A DNA stretch of 64,000 bases from JAJXWB01 sp046349215 (lineage in GTDB: Bacteria > Pseudomonadota > Alphaproteobacteria > Rhizobiales > Beijerinckiaceae): the NCBI GenBank assembly GCA_046349215.1, contig JAXMCV010000002.1, forward strand, positions 1,435,395-1,499,394. Direction: 5' to 3'. A program made the translations under genes and the position numbers. Below, in pieces: positions 53,223 through 61,541 of this stretch. Position 1 is the first letter of the stretch. Each line of letters begins with the position of its first letter. The notes under the pieces are model-generated. The model ran no database searches, was not told where the DNA came from, and saw only the letters and a program-made list of their open reading frames with translations.

Positions 53223-53462
53223 TTACATTTCCGAGCAGACCTTGGTCGTCTTGATCGCGCTCTCGGCTTCCGTGCGGGTCTTGTAGACCGTGCCGTCGCC
53301 GGCGACCGTCACCGTCGTCGTTCCGACCGGTTTCTTGTCCACGATCATGCATTTCTTCGCAGCCGAGTCGCGCACGATGTAGAACGCGCCGGCAGTCTGG
53401 GCGTTGGCGCAGGAAAGCGACGCCACGAGAGCGGCCGCGCCGAGCAGGATAGTCGTCTTCAT
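53223..53462 (-). CDS. Small secreted hypothetical protein
   Basis: This 79-residue product has a Sec signal peptide (KTTILLGAAALVASLSCANA, cleavage after ANA) and a mature part of about 58 residues with two cysteines (KKCMIVD, TKVCSEM), probably disulfide-linked. The segment AFYIVRDSAAKKC occurs in small periplasmic proteins of Rhizobiales of unknown function. It is convergent with the lipoprotein gene. Confidence 0.65.
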   Translation of the reverse strand: MKTTILLGAAALVASLSCANAQTAGAFYIVRDSAAKKCMIVDKKPVGTTTVTVAGDGTVYKTRTEAESAIKTTKVCSEM

Positions 53463-53530
53463 GAGATGTCTCCCTCTTCGCGAGCCTTGCGCCCGCGCGG
53501 GGAAAACATGTGCGCGGCGCGGCGGTTCCC

Positions 53531-54091
53531 TCAGACCGGCGCGAGGGGCCGCCCGGCGCCATCGGGCATCGTCACGCCGATGCTGTCGCCTGCGGCCACG
53601 TCTCCGCCGACCACGACGATCGCCATGACGCCGGATTTGCGCACGAGCGCGCCCGTGGCGTCCCGGCCGAGACAGGCCGCCATCAGCCCGGGCCGGAAAC
53701 GGTCGATCTGGACGCAGGGGTTCCTCAGCCCGGTCAGTTCGACGATCGCCCGATCGCCCAGCCGCAGGCGCGCGCCGGTCGGCAGGGACAGCAGGTCGAC
53801 GCCGCGCGTGAGCACGTTTTCCCCGAGGTCGCCCGCGCCGATCGCGCCGAAGGCCGGCGCGAGCTCATCGAGGAATTCGGCGTGGATGAGATGGACCTGG
53901 CGCAGGTTCGGCAGGTCGGGATTTTTCATGGCGCGCGAGCGGTGCTGCACCTTCTCGCCGAAATGGCCGTCGCCCTCGACGCCCAGGCCGGCGACGAGAC
54001 GGATGGACAGCGCAGGGGTCTTGGAAAAGCGATGTCCGCGGCGACGCGAGACGGCGACGACCCGGGGGCGGTCGCCGCCCGCAGGCGTCAC
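53531..54091 (-). CDS. MOSC domain protein
   Basis: This 186-residue protein has a MOSC fold, as in the C-terminal domain of molybdenum-cofactor sulfurases and YiiM-type enzymes: IRLVAGLGVEGDGHFGEKV, the RQVHLIHAEFLDEL strand, GDLGENVLTRGVDLLSLP and LTGLRNPCVQIDRF with the conserved cysteine. It may handle sulfur transfer or reduce N-hydroxylated compounds. It starts with GTG overlapping the bamE stop (GTGA). Confidence 0.85.
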   Translation of the reverse strand: MTPAGGDRPRVVAVSRRRGHRFSKTPALSIRLVAGLGVEGDGHFGEKVQHRSRAMKNPDLPNLRQVHLIHAEFLDELAPAFGAIGAGDLGENVLTRGVDLLSLPTGARLRLGDRAIVELTGLRNPCVQIDRFRPGLMAACLGRDATGALVRKSGVMAIVVVGGDVAAGDSIGVTMPDGAGRPLAPV

Positions 54092-54567
54092 TGGAACTTC
54101 AGCAGGTTGGTCAGCATGTTCTGGACGAAGCCGACATCGCCGCCGGCGGTCGGCGTCGTGCGGTTCAGATAGTCGAACACCTTGCCGTCCTGCAGGCCGT
54201 AATTGGCGATGCGCTCGATCTTGCCGTTCTGGAAATAAACGGCGAGCACGCGCTGGTCGGTCACGGTCGGGTTCAGGAAGGCGACCTTCCGGTCGACGGT
54301 CTGGCTGATGTAGTACCAGGCGTCGCCGCCGACCGTCGACGTGGTCGAGGGGGTGCCGAGCAGGGCGAGAGTCTTTTCCTTCGGCGTGCCGGGCTTGAGG
54401 TCGGCGAGCAGGCGATCGTCGAGCTGATAGCCGCGCTGCACGACGCCATTGTAGCCGAGCTTGGGCATGTCGACGCTGCCGTTGCAGCCGGCCAGCGCCG
54501 CGCCGAGCCCGAGCGCCAGCGCCAGATGCGCCGCCCGGGAAGAGCGCCTGGTATGCCCCAAAGCCAT
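54088..54567 (-). CDS. bamE: Outer membrane protein assembly factor BamE
   Basis: BamE is a lipoprotein of the BAM complex that inserts beta-barrels in the outer membrane. The 159-residue product has a lipobox LAGC and the SmpA/OmlA core: LLADLKPGTPKEKTLALLG, WYYISQTVDR and VLAVYFQNGKIERI. ATG 54567 has GGAG 7 nt upstream; ATG 54588 is an alternative. It is divergent from the cytochrome chaperone gene, a conserved pairing in Rhizobiales. Confidence 0.9.
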   Translation of the reverse strand: MALGHTRRSSRAAHLALALGLGAALAGCNGSVDMPKLGYNGVVQRGYQLDDRLLADLKPGTPKEKTLALLGTPSTTSTVGGDAWYYISQTVDRKVAFLNPTVTDQRVLAVYFQNGKIERIANYGLQDGKVFDYLNRTTPTAGGDVGFVQNMLTNLLKFQ

Positions 54568-54735
54568 CGACAAGCTCCGCCGCTTCATTCCGTGGGCCGC
54601 AAGACCCACGTTTACCCGGTCGCCGCGAGACATTATGTCAGGCTTGCATCCGCGACCGGCGATGCCTAACCCCCGTGACGGCCAATTGCAAGCCGCCGCG
54701 GACCGCGCGGTTCGATCAGGAGTTCGGGCTCGCCC

Positions 54736-55272
54736 ATGATTTTCAATCTGTTCGCCCGAAAGCCCCGATCGCCCTCGCCCGACGCCCTGTACGGGCGGAT
54801 CATGGCGGCGGCGCGGCAGCCCAGGCTTTTTCTCGGCCGCTATGGCGCGCCCGATACGCTGGAAGGCCGCTTCGACCTGCTGGTGCTGCACCTGTTCCCG
54901 GTCGTGCGGCGTCTCGCCGACATGGCGCCGCCGGCGCCGGATCTCGCCCAAGCCCTGTCCGACCATGCGTTCCTAGCTCTCGATCGCGCCTTGCGCGAGA
55001 TGGGGGTCGGGGATCTGGCCGTTCCCAAGCGCATGAAGAAGCTCGGGTCCGACTACAACGGCCGGACGCAGGCCTATGCGGCGGCGCTGCCCGGCGGCGA
55101 GGATGCGCTCGCCGCGGCCATCGCGCGCAATGTCCATGGTTCGGCCGATCCGGAACGTGGCCGGGCTCTGGCCCGCTACATGCTGGCCGTCGTCGCGGCG
55201 CTCGAGGGCGTCTCCTGCGCCGATTTCGAGGCCGGTCGCATCGCCTTTCCCGACCCCGACAAGCTGGGCTGA
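54736..55272 (+). CDS. Ubiquinol-cytochrome c chaperone (CBP3 family)
   Basis: This 178-residue helical protein belongs to the CBP3/UQCC1 family that helps assemble cytochrome b of the bc1 complex. Typical blocks are LYGRIMAAARQPRLF, GRFDLLVLHLFPVVRRL and FLALDRALREMGVGDLAVPK with RMKKLGSDYNGR. It lies 6 nt before the DUF177 gene and probably shares its promoter. Confidence 0.9.
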   Translation: MIFNLFARKPRSPSPDALYGRIMAAARQPRLFLGRYGAPDTLEGRFDLLVLHLFPVVRRLADMAPPAPDLAQALSDHAFLALDRALREMGVGDLAVPKRMKKLGSDYNGRTQAYAAALPGGEDALAAAIARNVHGSADPERGRALARYMLAVVAALEGVSCADFEAGRIAFPDPDKLG

Positions 55273-55278
55273 ACAGCC

Positions 55279-55872
55279 ATGACCGATCCGAAGCCGGAAC
55301 CGATCTGGACCCACCCCCTGTCCGTGACGGACGTGCCCGCCGAGGGCGGGCTGGACGTCGAACTCGTCGCGGACGACGCCGTCCGCAAGCGCCTGGCGGC
55401 GGAGAACGGGCTCGTGGCCCTGGCGACGCTCTCGGCGCGGCTGCATGTCAGCCGTCGCGGCAGGGGAGGGCTGTATGTGACCGGCGACGTGCGGGCTGGC
55501 GCGACCCAGACCTGCGTCGTCTCGCTGGAGCCGTTCGACGTGAACATCGCCGAAAAGGTCGATGTGGAGTTCGAACCGGAGCGCGAAAAGCCGGCGCCGC
55601 AGCCGCGCAAGGCCGGCCGCAGGATCGGTCGCGGCGCTGCGCCCCCGATCGGGGAGGACGACGAGGGGATGGACGACCTCGACACGCCGGACGCGATCGT
55701 CGACGGCCGAATCGACCTCGGCGCCCTGGCGGCGGAATTCCTTACGCTCGGCGTGGATCCCTATCCGCGCAAGCCCGGCGTCGCCTTCGACGAGCCGAAG
55801 GCCGAGCCCGAACGCGCCTCTCCGTTCGCCGGACTCGCCGCGCTCGCGGATCGGCCGGAGAAGAAGACTTAG
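55279..55872 (+). CDS. DUF177 (YceD-like) protein
   Basis: This 197-residue YceD family protein shows LATLSARLHVSRRGRGGLYV, the TCVVSLEPFDVNI block and an acidic-rich tail with DAIVDGRIDLGALAAEFLTL. YceD acts with RNase E and small RNAs or in 23S rRNA maturation in some bacteria; the role is not settled. Genomes often place it before rpmF or plsX; here plsX follows after 87 nt. Confidence 0.88.
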   Translation: MTDPKPEPIWTHPLSVTDVPAEGGLDVELVADDAVRKRLAAENGLVALATLSARLHVSRRGRGGLYVTGDVRAGATQTCVVSLEPFDVNIAEKVDVEFEPEREKPAPQPRKAGRRIGRGAAPPIGEDDEGMDDLDTPDAIVDGRIDLGALAAEFLTLGVDPYPRKPGVAFDEPKAEPERASPFAGLAALADRPEKKT

Positions 55873-55959
55873 CCGGCGCAAAAGCTTCTTGCCATGTCGG
55901 CCTAAGCGGCTATGGTCCGCCGCCCGACCGCTGGCGGGCGCATCGGAGTTTCGCCTGAG

Positions 55960-57021
55960 ATGACCAAAAGCGTACGGATCGCGCTCGACGCCATGGGCGG
56001 CGACTTCGGTCCGTCGGTCGTCGTGCCGGGCGCGGCGCGGGCGCGCGATCGCCGCCCGGACACGAGCTACATCTTTTTCGGCGACGAGAAGCAGATCAGG
56101 CCGCTGCTCGATCAATATCCGAAACTCGCCGCGGTCTCCGAACTGCGCCATACCGACGTGGTCGTGAAGAACGACGACAAGCCGAGCCAGGCCTTGCGCG
56201 CCGGCCGCCGCGGTTCGTCCATGTGGCTTGCCATCGAAGCGGTCAAGAAGGGCGAGGCCGACGCCGCCATTTCCGCCGGCAATACCGGCGCGCTGATGGC
56301 CATGTCGAAGATCTGCCTGCACATGCTGCCCGGTATCGAGCGCCCGGCGCTTGCCGCGATCTGGCCGACGCTGCGCGGCGAATCCATCGTGCTCGACGTC
56401 GGCGCGACCATTGGCGCGGACGCCGCGCATCTCTTCGACATGGCGATCATGGGATCGACCATGGCGCGCATCTTCTTCGACATCGACCGCCCGAGCGTCG
56501 GCCTTCTCAATGTCGGCACCGAGGACATCAAGGGCCTCGAGGAAGTGAAGGCGGCCTCGCGCCGGTTGCGCGAAACCAGCCTGCCCAACCTCGACTATCG
56601 CGGCTTCGTCGAGGGCGACGACCTCGGCAAGGGCACGGTCGACGTCGTGGTGACGGAAGGCTTCACCGGCAATATCGCGCTGAAGACGGCGGAGGGCACG
56701 GCAAAGCAGATCGCGCAATACATGCGCGACGCGTTCCGCTCGTCCTTCCTGTCGAAGATGGGCGCGGTGCTGGCCAGCGCGGCGTTCAGGGCGCTCAAGG
56801 AAAAGATCGATCCGCGGCGTGTGAACGGCGGGCTGTTCCTCGGCCTCGACGGCGTGATCATCAAGAGCCACGGCGGCATGGACGAGGTCGGCTTCGCCGG
56901 CGCGATCGAAATCGGCTACGACATGGTCCGCCACGGACTGCTCGAGAAAATTCGCGAAACCATCAGCCTGTCGAGCGAGGGCGCGACGCCGCCGCCCGCT
57001 GGCGGCGAAACCGGAAACTGA
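55960..57021 (+). CDS. plsX: Phosphate acyltransferase PlsX
   Basis: PlsX turns acyl-ACP into acyl-phosphate for phospholipid synthesis. The 353-residue enzyme has RIALDAMGGDFGPSVVVPGA at the N-terminus, SAGNTGALMA, GLLNVGTEDIKG and VTEGFTGNIALKTAEG. It forms the standard plsX-fabH pair (11 nt spacing). ATG 55960 is selected since the family block starts directly; 16 further residues of the longer frame look random. Confidence 0.95.
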   Translation: MTKSVRIALDAMGGDFGPSVVVPGAARARDRRPDTSYIFFGDEKQIRPLLDQYPKLAAVSELRHTDVVVKNDDKPSQALRAGRRGSSMWLAIEAVKKGEADAAISAGNTGALMAMSKICLHMLPGIERPALAAIWPTLRGESIVLDVGATIGADAAHLFDMAIMGSTMARIFFDIDRPSVGLLNVGTEDIKGLEEVKAASRRLRETSLPNLDYRGFVEGDDLGKGTVDVVVTEGFTGNIALKTAEGTAKQIAQYMRDAFRSSFLSKMGAVLASAAFRALKEKIDPRRVNGGLFLGLDGVIIKSHGGMDEVGFAGAIEIGYDMVRHGLLEKIRETISLSSEGATPPPAGGETGN

Positions 57022-57032
57022 CGGCGAAGGCC

Positions 57033-58019
57033 ATGAATTCGAACGACAAGAAAAACCTTCGGACCGTCGTGCTGGGCGTTGGCGCCTATCTGCCCGAGAA
57101 GGTGCTGACCAACGCCGACCTCGAGAAGATCGTCGACACCACGGACGAGTGGATCGTGCAGCGCTCCGGCATCCGGGAGCGCCATATCGCCGCCGAAGGC
57201 GAGACGACCTCGATGCTCGGCATACGCGCCGCCGAAAAGGCGCTGGCGGCGGCGAACGTCGACGCGCAATCGATCGACCTCGTGATCTGCGCCACTTCGA
57301 CTCCGGACTACACATTCCCGGCGACCGCCACGCAGATCCAGGCTGGACTAGGCATCACGAAGGGCGTCGCCTTCGACCTGCAGGCCGTCTGCTCCGGCTT
57401 CGTCTTCGCCGTCACGACCGCCGACAAGTTTCTGCGTTCGGGCTCGCACAAGCGGGCGCTGGTGATCGGCGCCGAGACGTTCTCGAACCTGCTCGACTGG
57501 AACGACCGCACCACCTGCGTGCTGTTCGGCGATGGCGCGGGCGCGATCGTCCTGGAAGCGCAGGATGAAACGCCCGAGATGCGCGGCGTGCTGTCGACGC
57601 ACCTGCGCTCCGACGGCCGGCATCGCGAGAAGCTCTATGTCGATGGCGGACCTTCGAGCACGAAGACGGTCGGCCATCTGCGCATGATGGGCAAGGACGT
57701 GTTCCGCCACGCCGTCGGCAATGTTGCGGACGTCATGATCGATTCCTTCCGCGAGTCGGGGATCGACGCCAAGACCCTCGACTGGTTCGTGCCGCACCAG
57801 GCCAATCGCCGCATCATCGACGCCTCGGCCGAAAAGCTCGGCATCGCGCCCGAGAAGGTGGTGACGACCGTCGAACGCCACGGCAACACGTCGGCGGCCT
57901 CGATCCCGCTCGCCCTGGACGTCGCCGTGCGCGACGGCCGCATCAAGCGCGGCGATGTCGTAATGATCGAGGCGGTGGGCGGCGGGTTCACATGGGGTGC
58001 CGCCATCATCCGCTGGTAG
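57033..58019 (+). CDS. fabH: 3-oxoacyl-ACP synthase III (FabH)
   Basis: FabH starts fatty acid synthesis by condensing acetyl-CoA with malonyl-ACP. The 328-residue enzyme has the catalytic triad C120 (LQAVCSGFV), H255 (VPHQANRRI) and N285 (RHGNTSAAS). It is a plain housekeeping copy next to plsX. ihfA follows after 215 nt, with its own probable promoter. Confidence 0.96.
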   Translation: MNSNDKKNLRTVVLGVGAYLPEKVLTNADLEKIVDTTDEWIVQRSGIRERHIAAEGETTSMLGIRAAEKALAAANVDAQSIDLVICATSTPDYTFPATATQIQAGLGITKGVAFDLQAVCSGFVFAVTTADKFLRSGSHKRALVIGAETFSNLLDWNDRTTCVLFGDGAGAIVLEAQDETPEMRGVLSTHLRSDGRHREKLYVDGGPSSTKTVGHLRMMGKDVFRHAVGNVADVMIDSFRESGIDAKTLDWFVPHQANRRIIDASAEKLGIAPEKVVTTVERHGNTSAASIPLALDVAVRDGRIKRGDVVMIEAVGGGFTWGAAIIRW

Positions 58020-58234
58020 TCGGGCAAGTCGCTCGTTCCCATTGCGATTCCCGGGGCCGCGGCCCGGCCCGCGAGGGATGTTGATTTTCCGGCCCACACC
58101 TTGCCTAATGGCGCGTGCGCCGGGTTTCCCGTGGGGGCGGGAGTGAATTTCTGGTCGGACCGCGCGCGGAGTTTGGACGAGACCTCGTTTTCGGCCTTGT
58201 CGCATCGGATTGCTTTTTTCGATTGAGACGACCC

Positions 58235-58600
58235 ATGAAGACTGACGCTGACGCATCTCCCGGTTCGCACGCGAAAGAAGATTCAGGGCGTACGGTCACG
58301 CGCGCCGACCTCGCCGACGCGATCTATCGCGCCGTCGGACTTTCGCGCTCCGAATCCGCCGACATGGTCGAGGTGGTGCTCGGCGAGATTTCCGACACGA
58401 TCGCGCAGGGCGAGACGGTGAAGCTCTCGTCCTTCGGTTCGTTTCTCGTGCGCTCGAAGGGCGAGCGACTTGGCCGCAATCCGAAGACCGGCGTCGAAGT
58501 GCCGATCTCGCCGCGTCGCGTGATCGTCTTCAAGGCATCGAACGTCATGAAGGCGCGCATCAATGGGCAGGATCCGAACGGCGTCGCCGACGAGGACTGA
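58235..58600 (+). CDS. ihfA: Integration host factor alpha subunit
   Basis: IhfA pairs with IhfB and bends DNA strongly. The 121-residue protein has the HU/IHF fold: TVTRADLADAIYRAVGLSRS, VKLSSFGSFLVRSKGERLGR and the arm NPKTGVEVPISPRRVIVFKA with the intercalating Pro. A polar N-terminal extension of about 20 residues is usual in alphaproteobacteria. merR follows after 82 nt, as in most proteobacteria. Confidence 0.93.
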   Translation: MKTDADASPGSHAKEDSGRTVTRADLADAIYRAVGLSRSESADMVEVVLGEISDTIAQGETVKLSSFGSFLVRSKGERLGRNPKTGVEVPISPRRVIVFKASNVMKARINGQDPNGVADED

Positions 58601-58682
58601 CGCGGCAGGATCGGCGCTGCCGCGAATCTGCGCGACGCGCTAGGATGGGCGCGCCCGAATCGCAGACGCGCGAGCACCGCCC

Positions 58683-59171
58683 ATGGAAAAAGGCCCCGAC
58701 GCGTTCCGTACGATCAGCGAACTCGCCGACGAACTCGACCTGCCGCAGCACGTGCTGCGGTTCTGGGAGACGCGTTTCTCGCAGATCAGGCCGATGAAGA
58801 GGTCCGGCGGCCGGCGTTACTACCGGCCCGAGGACGTCGAACTCGTGCGCGCCATCAAGACGCTGCTCTACGGGCAGGGCTACACGATCAAGGGCGTTCA
58901 GAAGCTTTTCAAGGACAATGGCGTGCGCGCCGTGGTGGGAGCCGCCCGGACCGGGCGGCCGCTGGGTCCCGTCCAGGAGGCGCTGGCCTTCGCCGAGGCG
59001 CCGCCCGAGCCGGCCGCCGTCCCAGCGACGCAGGAGGCTGAAACCGGCGAGGCGGCGCCGGGCGCCGAAGCTCTGGCCGACCTGATGGCGCAGTTTCCGG
59101 CGGAACGGCTGCGCGAGATCGTCGCGGAACTGGCCGAATGCGCGCGGATCCTGCGGGCGGCGCGCGCCTGA
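58683..59171 (+). CDS. MerR-family regulator (downstream of ihfA)
   Basis: This 162-residue regulator has an N-terminal MerR winged helix: FRTISELADELDLPQHVLRF, WETRFSQIRPMKRSGGRRYY and RPEDVELVRAIKTLLYGQG. The C-terminal part is Ala/Glu-rich, without metal-binding cysteines. This conserved ihfA-adjacent MerR protein has no established target. It is the last chromosomal-core protein gene before the tRNA-Pro and the mobile element. Confidence 0.9.
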   Translation: MEKGPDAFRTISELADELDLPQHVLRFWETRFSQIRPMKRSGGRRYYRPEDVELVRAIKTLLYGQGYTIKGVQKLFKDNGVRAVVGAARTGRPLGPVQEALAFAEAPPEPAAVPATQEAETGEAAPGAEALADLMAQFPAERLREIVAELAECARILRAARA

Positions 59172-59253
59172 GGCGCGGATTGCGCGAGCAGCATTGCGCA
59201 AGCGGTAATGCACGTTGCGCGACGCAGGCGGCTTCTCTATAAGCGCCGGCAGT

Positions 59254-59331
59254 CGGAGTGTAGCGCAGCCCGGTTAGCGCACTTGTCTGGGGGACAAGGG
59301 GTCGTGGGTTCGAATCCCGCCACTCCGACCA
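59254..59331 (+). tRNA. tRNA-Pro (anticodon GGG)
   Basis: A full cloverleaf can be folded. The acceptor CGGAGTG (59254-59260) pairs with CACTCCG (59321-59327), then A and encoded CCA follow. The anticodon stem CTTGT/ACAAG encloses loop CTGGGGG with anticodon GGG at 59289-59291. The T arm GTGGG-TTCGAAT-CCCGC is standard. tRNA genes are frequent integration sites; the sequence changes character immediately after CCA. Confidence 0.95.
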
Positions 59332-59665
59332 TCTACCTATTTGAAATCAAATCATATTCTCGGGTTGCCGGGAGTGCGTCTTCGGCGCTCCAAAGTGAAC
59401 AAAAAGGAACCAAAGGGTATCTTCGGAGACAAGAAGTCCCGCAAAAGTCCCGCAGAAATCCCGCGCACGTACCATCATCGTTCCCACTAGCCTCTCGCTG
59501 CCAATTGCGGACGGCGCGTGGCTCGATTGGCGGAACGCCGTTGCAGCACCTTGCCAGGCAGTACGCGCCGTCCCGCCTCGAATCGCCTGTCGGCCTCTCG
59601 CTTCCGGCTTTCCCTTTTGCAGGGGAGGATGTGATCGGTGCGATAGACCGCCTATCACGAGCAGC
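59332..59665. other. Junction region of the element, no gene recognised
   Basis: This 334-nt stretch between the tRNA and the recombinase-like gene begins AT-rich (59332-59365) and contains three phased copies of AAGTCCCGCA-like sequence (59434-59465). Open frames crossing it on both strands have no protein-like features. It would be the attachment-site arm region of an integrase. Confidence 0.5.
59434..59465. repeat. Three phased 10-bp direct repeats (11-bp pitch)
   Basis: AAGTCCCGCA lies at 59434-59443 and 59445-59454, and AAATCCCGCG at 59456-59465. The exact 11-bp spacing puts all copies on the same face of the helix about 105 nt inside the element. This is the arrangement of integrase arm-type sites or a regulator array; which one is inference. 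Confidence 0.75.
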
Positions 59666-60217
59666 ATGATGAGAGTCGGATATGCACGCATCGGCCCGCT
59701 GGCGCCCGCGGCGCGTCTTCAGAGCCAAGTCGATCAGCTGCGCCAATTCGGCGCTCATCGAATCGCTTGCGAGCAGGAGCCTCTCACACGCGCGAGTCTC
59801 CTCGCCGAGACTATCCGCGGCCTATCACCTGGTGATGAACTCGTTATCGTACATCTCGGCGCCATCGCTGCTGACGCGAACGGTCTTTTCGATGTCCTGG
59901 CGCAACTCGCAGAAAAGGGCGCTAAGCTCCATGCGCGCGCGATCGGCGTCACTTGTGATGTTCTCTCACCTATCGTCGCAAGCCTCATGAGGGAGTTGGC
60001 CCGCGCCGGGAACGAGGCGAAGACGGAAACGACTGCAACCGGCGCGGCGCCGTCGACGGCGGCGGTCAAGCGTGGCGGCAAGGGCACCGCGCAAGCACAT
60101 ACCGATCGTGTAATCAGCCTCGCAGGCGAAGGAATGACTCGCGAAGCGATTGCCAGCTACCTGGGTATTGGCGTGGCCAGCGTCTATCGCATTCTCAAGG
60201 CGGCGCGTGACAGATAA
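59666..60217 (+). CDS. Serine-recombinase-like DNA-binding protein lacking the catalytic serine
   Basis: This 183-residue protein starts MMRVGYARIGPLAP, which aligns with the resolvase start 'GYARVST', but the nucleophilic Ser is Gly. The helix LQSQVDQLRQFGAHRI matches the resolvase core. The arginines of the usual 'DRLGR' segment are also missing (HLGAIAADA). The C-terminus VISLAGEGMTREAIASYLGI followed by GVASVYRIL is an intact resolvase-type helix-turn-helix. It is therefore most likely a DNA-binding regulator without strand-exchange activity. Start could also be ATG 59669. Confidence 0.75.
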   Translation: MMRVGYARIGPLAPAARLQSQVDQLRQFGAHRIACEQEPLTRASLLAETIRGLSPGDELVIVHLGAIAADANGLFDVLAQLAEKGAKLHARAIGVTCDVLSPIVASLMRELARAGNEAKTETTATGAAPSTAAVKRGGKGTAQAHTDRVISLAGEGMTREAIASYLGIGVASVYRILKAARDR

Positions 60218-60424
60218 GCGAAGTGGGTCGTCGCGGAGGCGTCTGGCCTGCTTCTCGATGCGGCAGCTCTCCATGTTGATCGCTTCGAGGATGCCCTTCG
60301 ACAGATCCTTATCACGTGGCGCAGGCAGTTTCGGCGTCAGGAAACTGAAGAAGATCGAGAGCTTCTCCTATTCGGCGTTCGTGTATGGGAGGATCTAATC
60401 CCGGCCCGCTTGTGGAGATCGTGA
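60218..60424 (+). pseudogene. In-frame open stretch directly after the recombinase-like stop
   Basis: After the TAA at 60215-60217 the same frame stays open for 68 codons to TGA 60422-60424 and reads like protein (LLLDAAALHVDRFEDALRQI, then a charged RRQETEEDRELLLF and VWEDLIPARLW). No ATG, GTG or ribosome site starts it. It may be a decayed C-terminal extension of the recombinase-like protein or a small gene with an unusual start. Weak evidence. Confidence 0.3.
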
Positions 60425-60605
60425 ATGCGGAGCCTTTCAATGCCGCCCGCTTTGTCACCAGGAACGCGTCCGACCGACCAGGACCTCGAAGGCGGTCGAT
60501 CATAGGAGGAGGCGGTTCTGTCGACCGATCTTGGACCAGATCGAGGCGGCGCCGAACGTCGCCGCCAGCTCGACGGGTGCGGCCCGACGCGGCGCGCTTG
60601 ACCAT

Positions 60606-61364
60606 TCAACTGTTGTCGACGAGGAGACCCTCGCGGCTATGGATGAATGTCGAGGGTCGTTCCCGCCGCGTGATGTCGCGGGCGGTCGCGAGACCCTGCA
60701 GAGCTCGCTCGAGTTTCTCCTCATTCAGCCTGCCGGAGAAGGTTTCGTGGAGCAGGAAAAGCGCGGCGGTGACCACGACGTCGTCGAGGCAATAGTCGGC
60801 GATCTTCTCGAATTCGCGCTGCCCGACGAGTTCGTCGACCTTGGATCCGTCCATACCGGGGGTCTTGGAACCGATCCGGAACGTTTGCGCGGCCTCGTCG
60901 AGCGTCATCCGGCCGCGGCCACGGGCTGCGAGCGCGTCGCACAGGTCCAGGTGATGTTCGGCGAACGGCCTGAACCCATAATGAGCGAGATGCGCGCCCT
61001 TGAGCCGGTAAAGCATGGCGCGGGCGCGGACGACGGGCAGGTCAAAGGCGAACGAGTTGTATCCGACCAGCGTCGGCGTCATGCAGTCGACGTAGGCGAC
61101 GAATTTGGAGACGAGTTCCTTCTCGGTCTGGTCGCCCACATGCAGGCTCGCCATTTCGAGGACCGACCACGCGCCGGCATGGATGTCGTAAACGAGCGCG
61201 GTTGCCGCGATGGCGACGATCCTGTGGAAAGCGGCCTTCGGGAAGTCCTCGCCGATAATGGAGCGCACTGCGTCCTGGTCTCCGGGCGGCAGCTTATGAG
61301 CACGGGCGACTGCTTCTTCGTCGAGAATTGTTTCGATATCGAAAACGATGCGGGGCTTGGGCAT
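60606..61364 (-). CDS. PolB-like 3'-5' exonuclease
   Basis: This 252-residue DEDD exonuclease has motif I RIVFDIETI (Asp-Glu) near the N-terminus, motif II LVGYNSFAFDLPVVRAR near 97-113 and motif III FEKIADYCLDDVVVT (Tyr-x3-Asp). It matches the stand-alone PolB exonuclease family (DNA_pol_B_exo2). Such proteins recur in alphaproteobacterial phages and integrative elements. ATG 61364 has AGGAG at a good distance. Transcribed towards the recombinase-like gene, downstream of the unknown 264-residue gene. Confidence 0.88.
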   Translation of the reverse strand: MPKPRIVFDIETILDEEAVARAHKLPPGDQDAVRSIIGEDFPKAAFHRIVAIAATALVYDIHAGAWSVLEMASLHVGDQTEKELVSKFVAYVDCMTPTLVGYNSFAFDLPVVRARAMLYRLKGAHLAHYGFRPFAEHHLDLCDALAARGRGRMTLDEAAQTFRIGSKTPGMDGSKVDELVGQREFEKIADYCLDDVVVTAALFLLHETFSGRLNEEKLERALQGLATARDITRRERPSTFIHSREGLLVDNS

Positions 61365-61470
61365 TTTGCTTAACTCCTGATTGTGGGAGGTGGACGCCCT
61401 GCCGTGATGGCGGCAGGACATCGTTTCTTTCCGGGGGTCTGAGAGCAGGCCTCTCGTGGAACCGCTCGGG

Positions 61471-61506
61471 GCCAAAACAGAAAGACGGCGGCTAGGGCCG
61501 CCGTCT
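61471..61506 (-). terminator. Intrinsic terminator of the 264-residue protein gene
   Basis: AGACGGCGGC (61483-61492), tetraloop TAGG and GCCGCCGTCT (61497-61506) form a perfect 10-bp stem. On the minus strand it is followed by TTCTGTTTT. It lies 35 nt after the stop of the unknown gene and before the exonuclease start, so the two genes have separate transcripts. Confidence 0.75.
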
Positions 61507-61541
61507 GTGGGGTTTTCGGCTCGCAGGCGGCGGCGCCGATT

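Noticed and set aside
59434..59465. CRISPR array
   Set aside because: Repeats are only 10 bp with 1-bp gaps and there are three; no spacers and no cas genes in the window.
59208..59669. A + strand frame reading through the tRNA-Pro gene
   Set aside because: It translates the tRNA; a protein gene there is not credible.
60150..60398. A short + strand frame overlapping the end of the recombinase-like gene
   Set aside because: Out of frame with the recombinase-like gene, Ser/Arg-rich, no ribosome site; the frame continuing after the TAA looks more protein-like.
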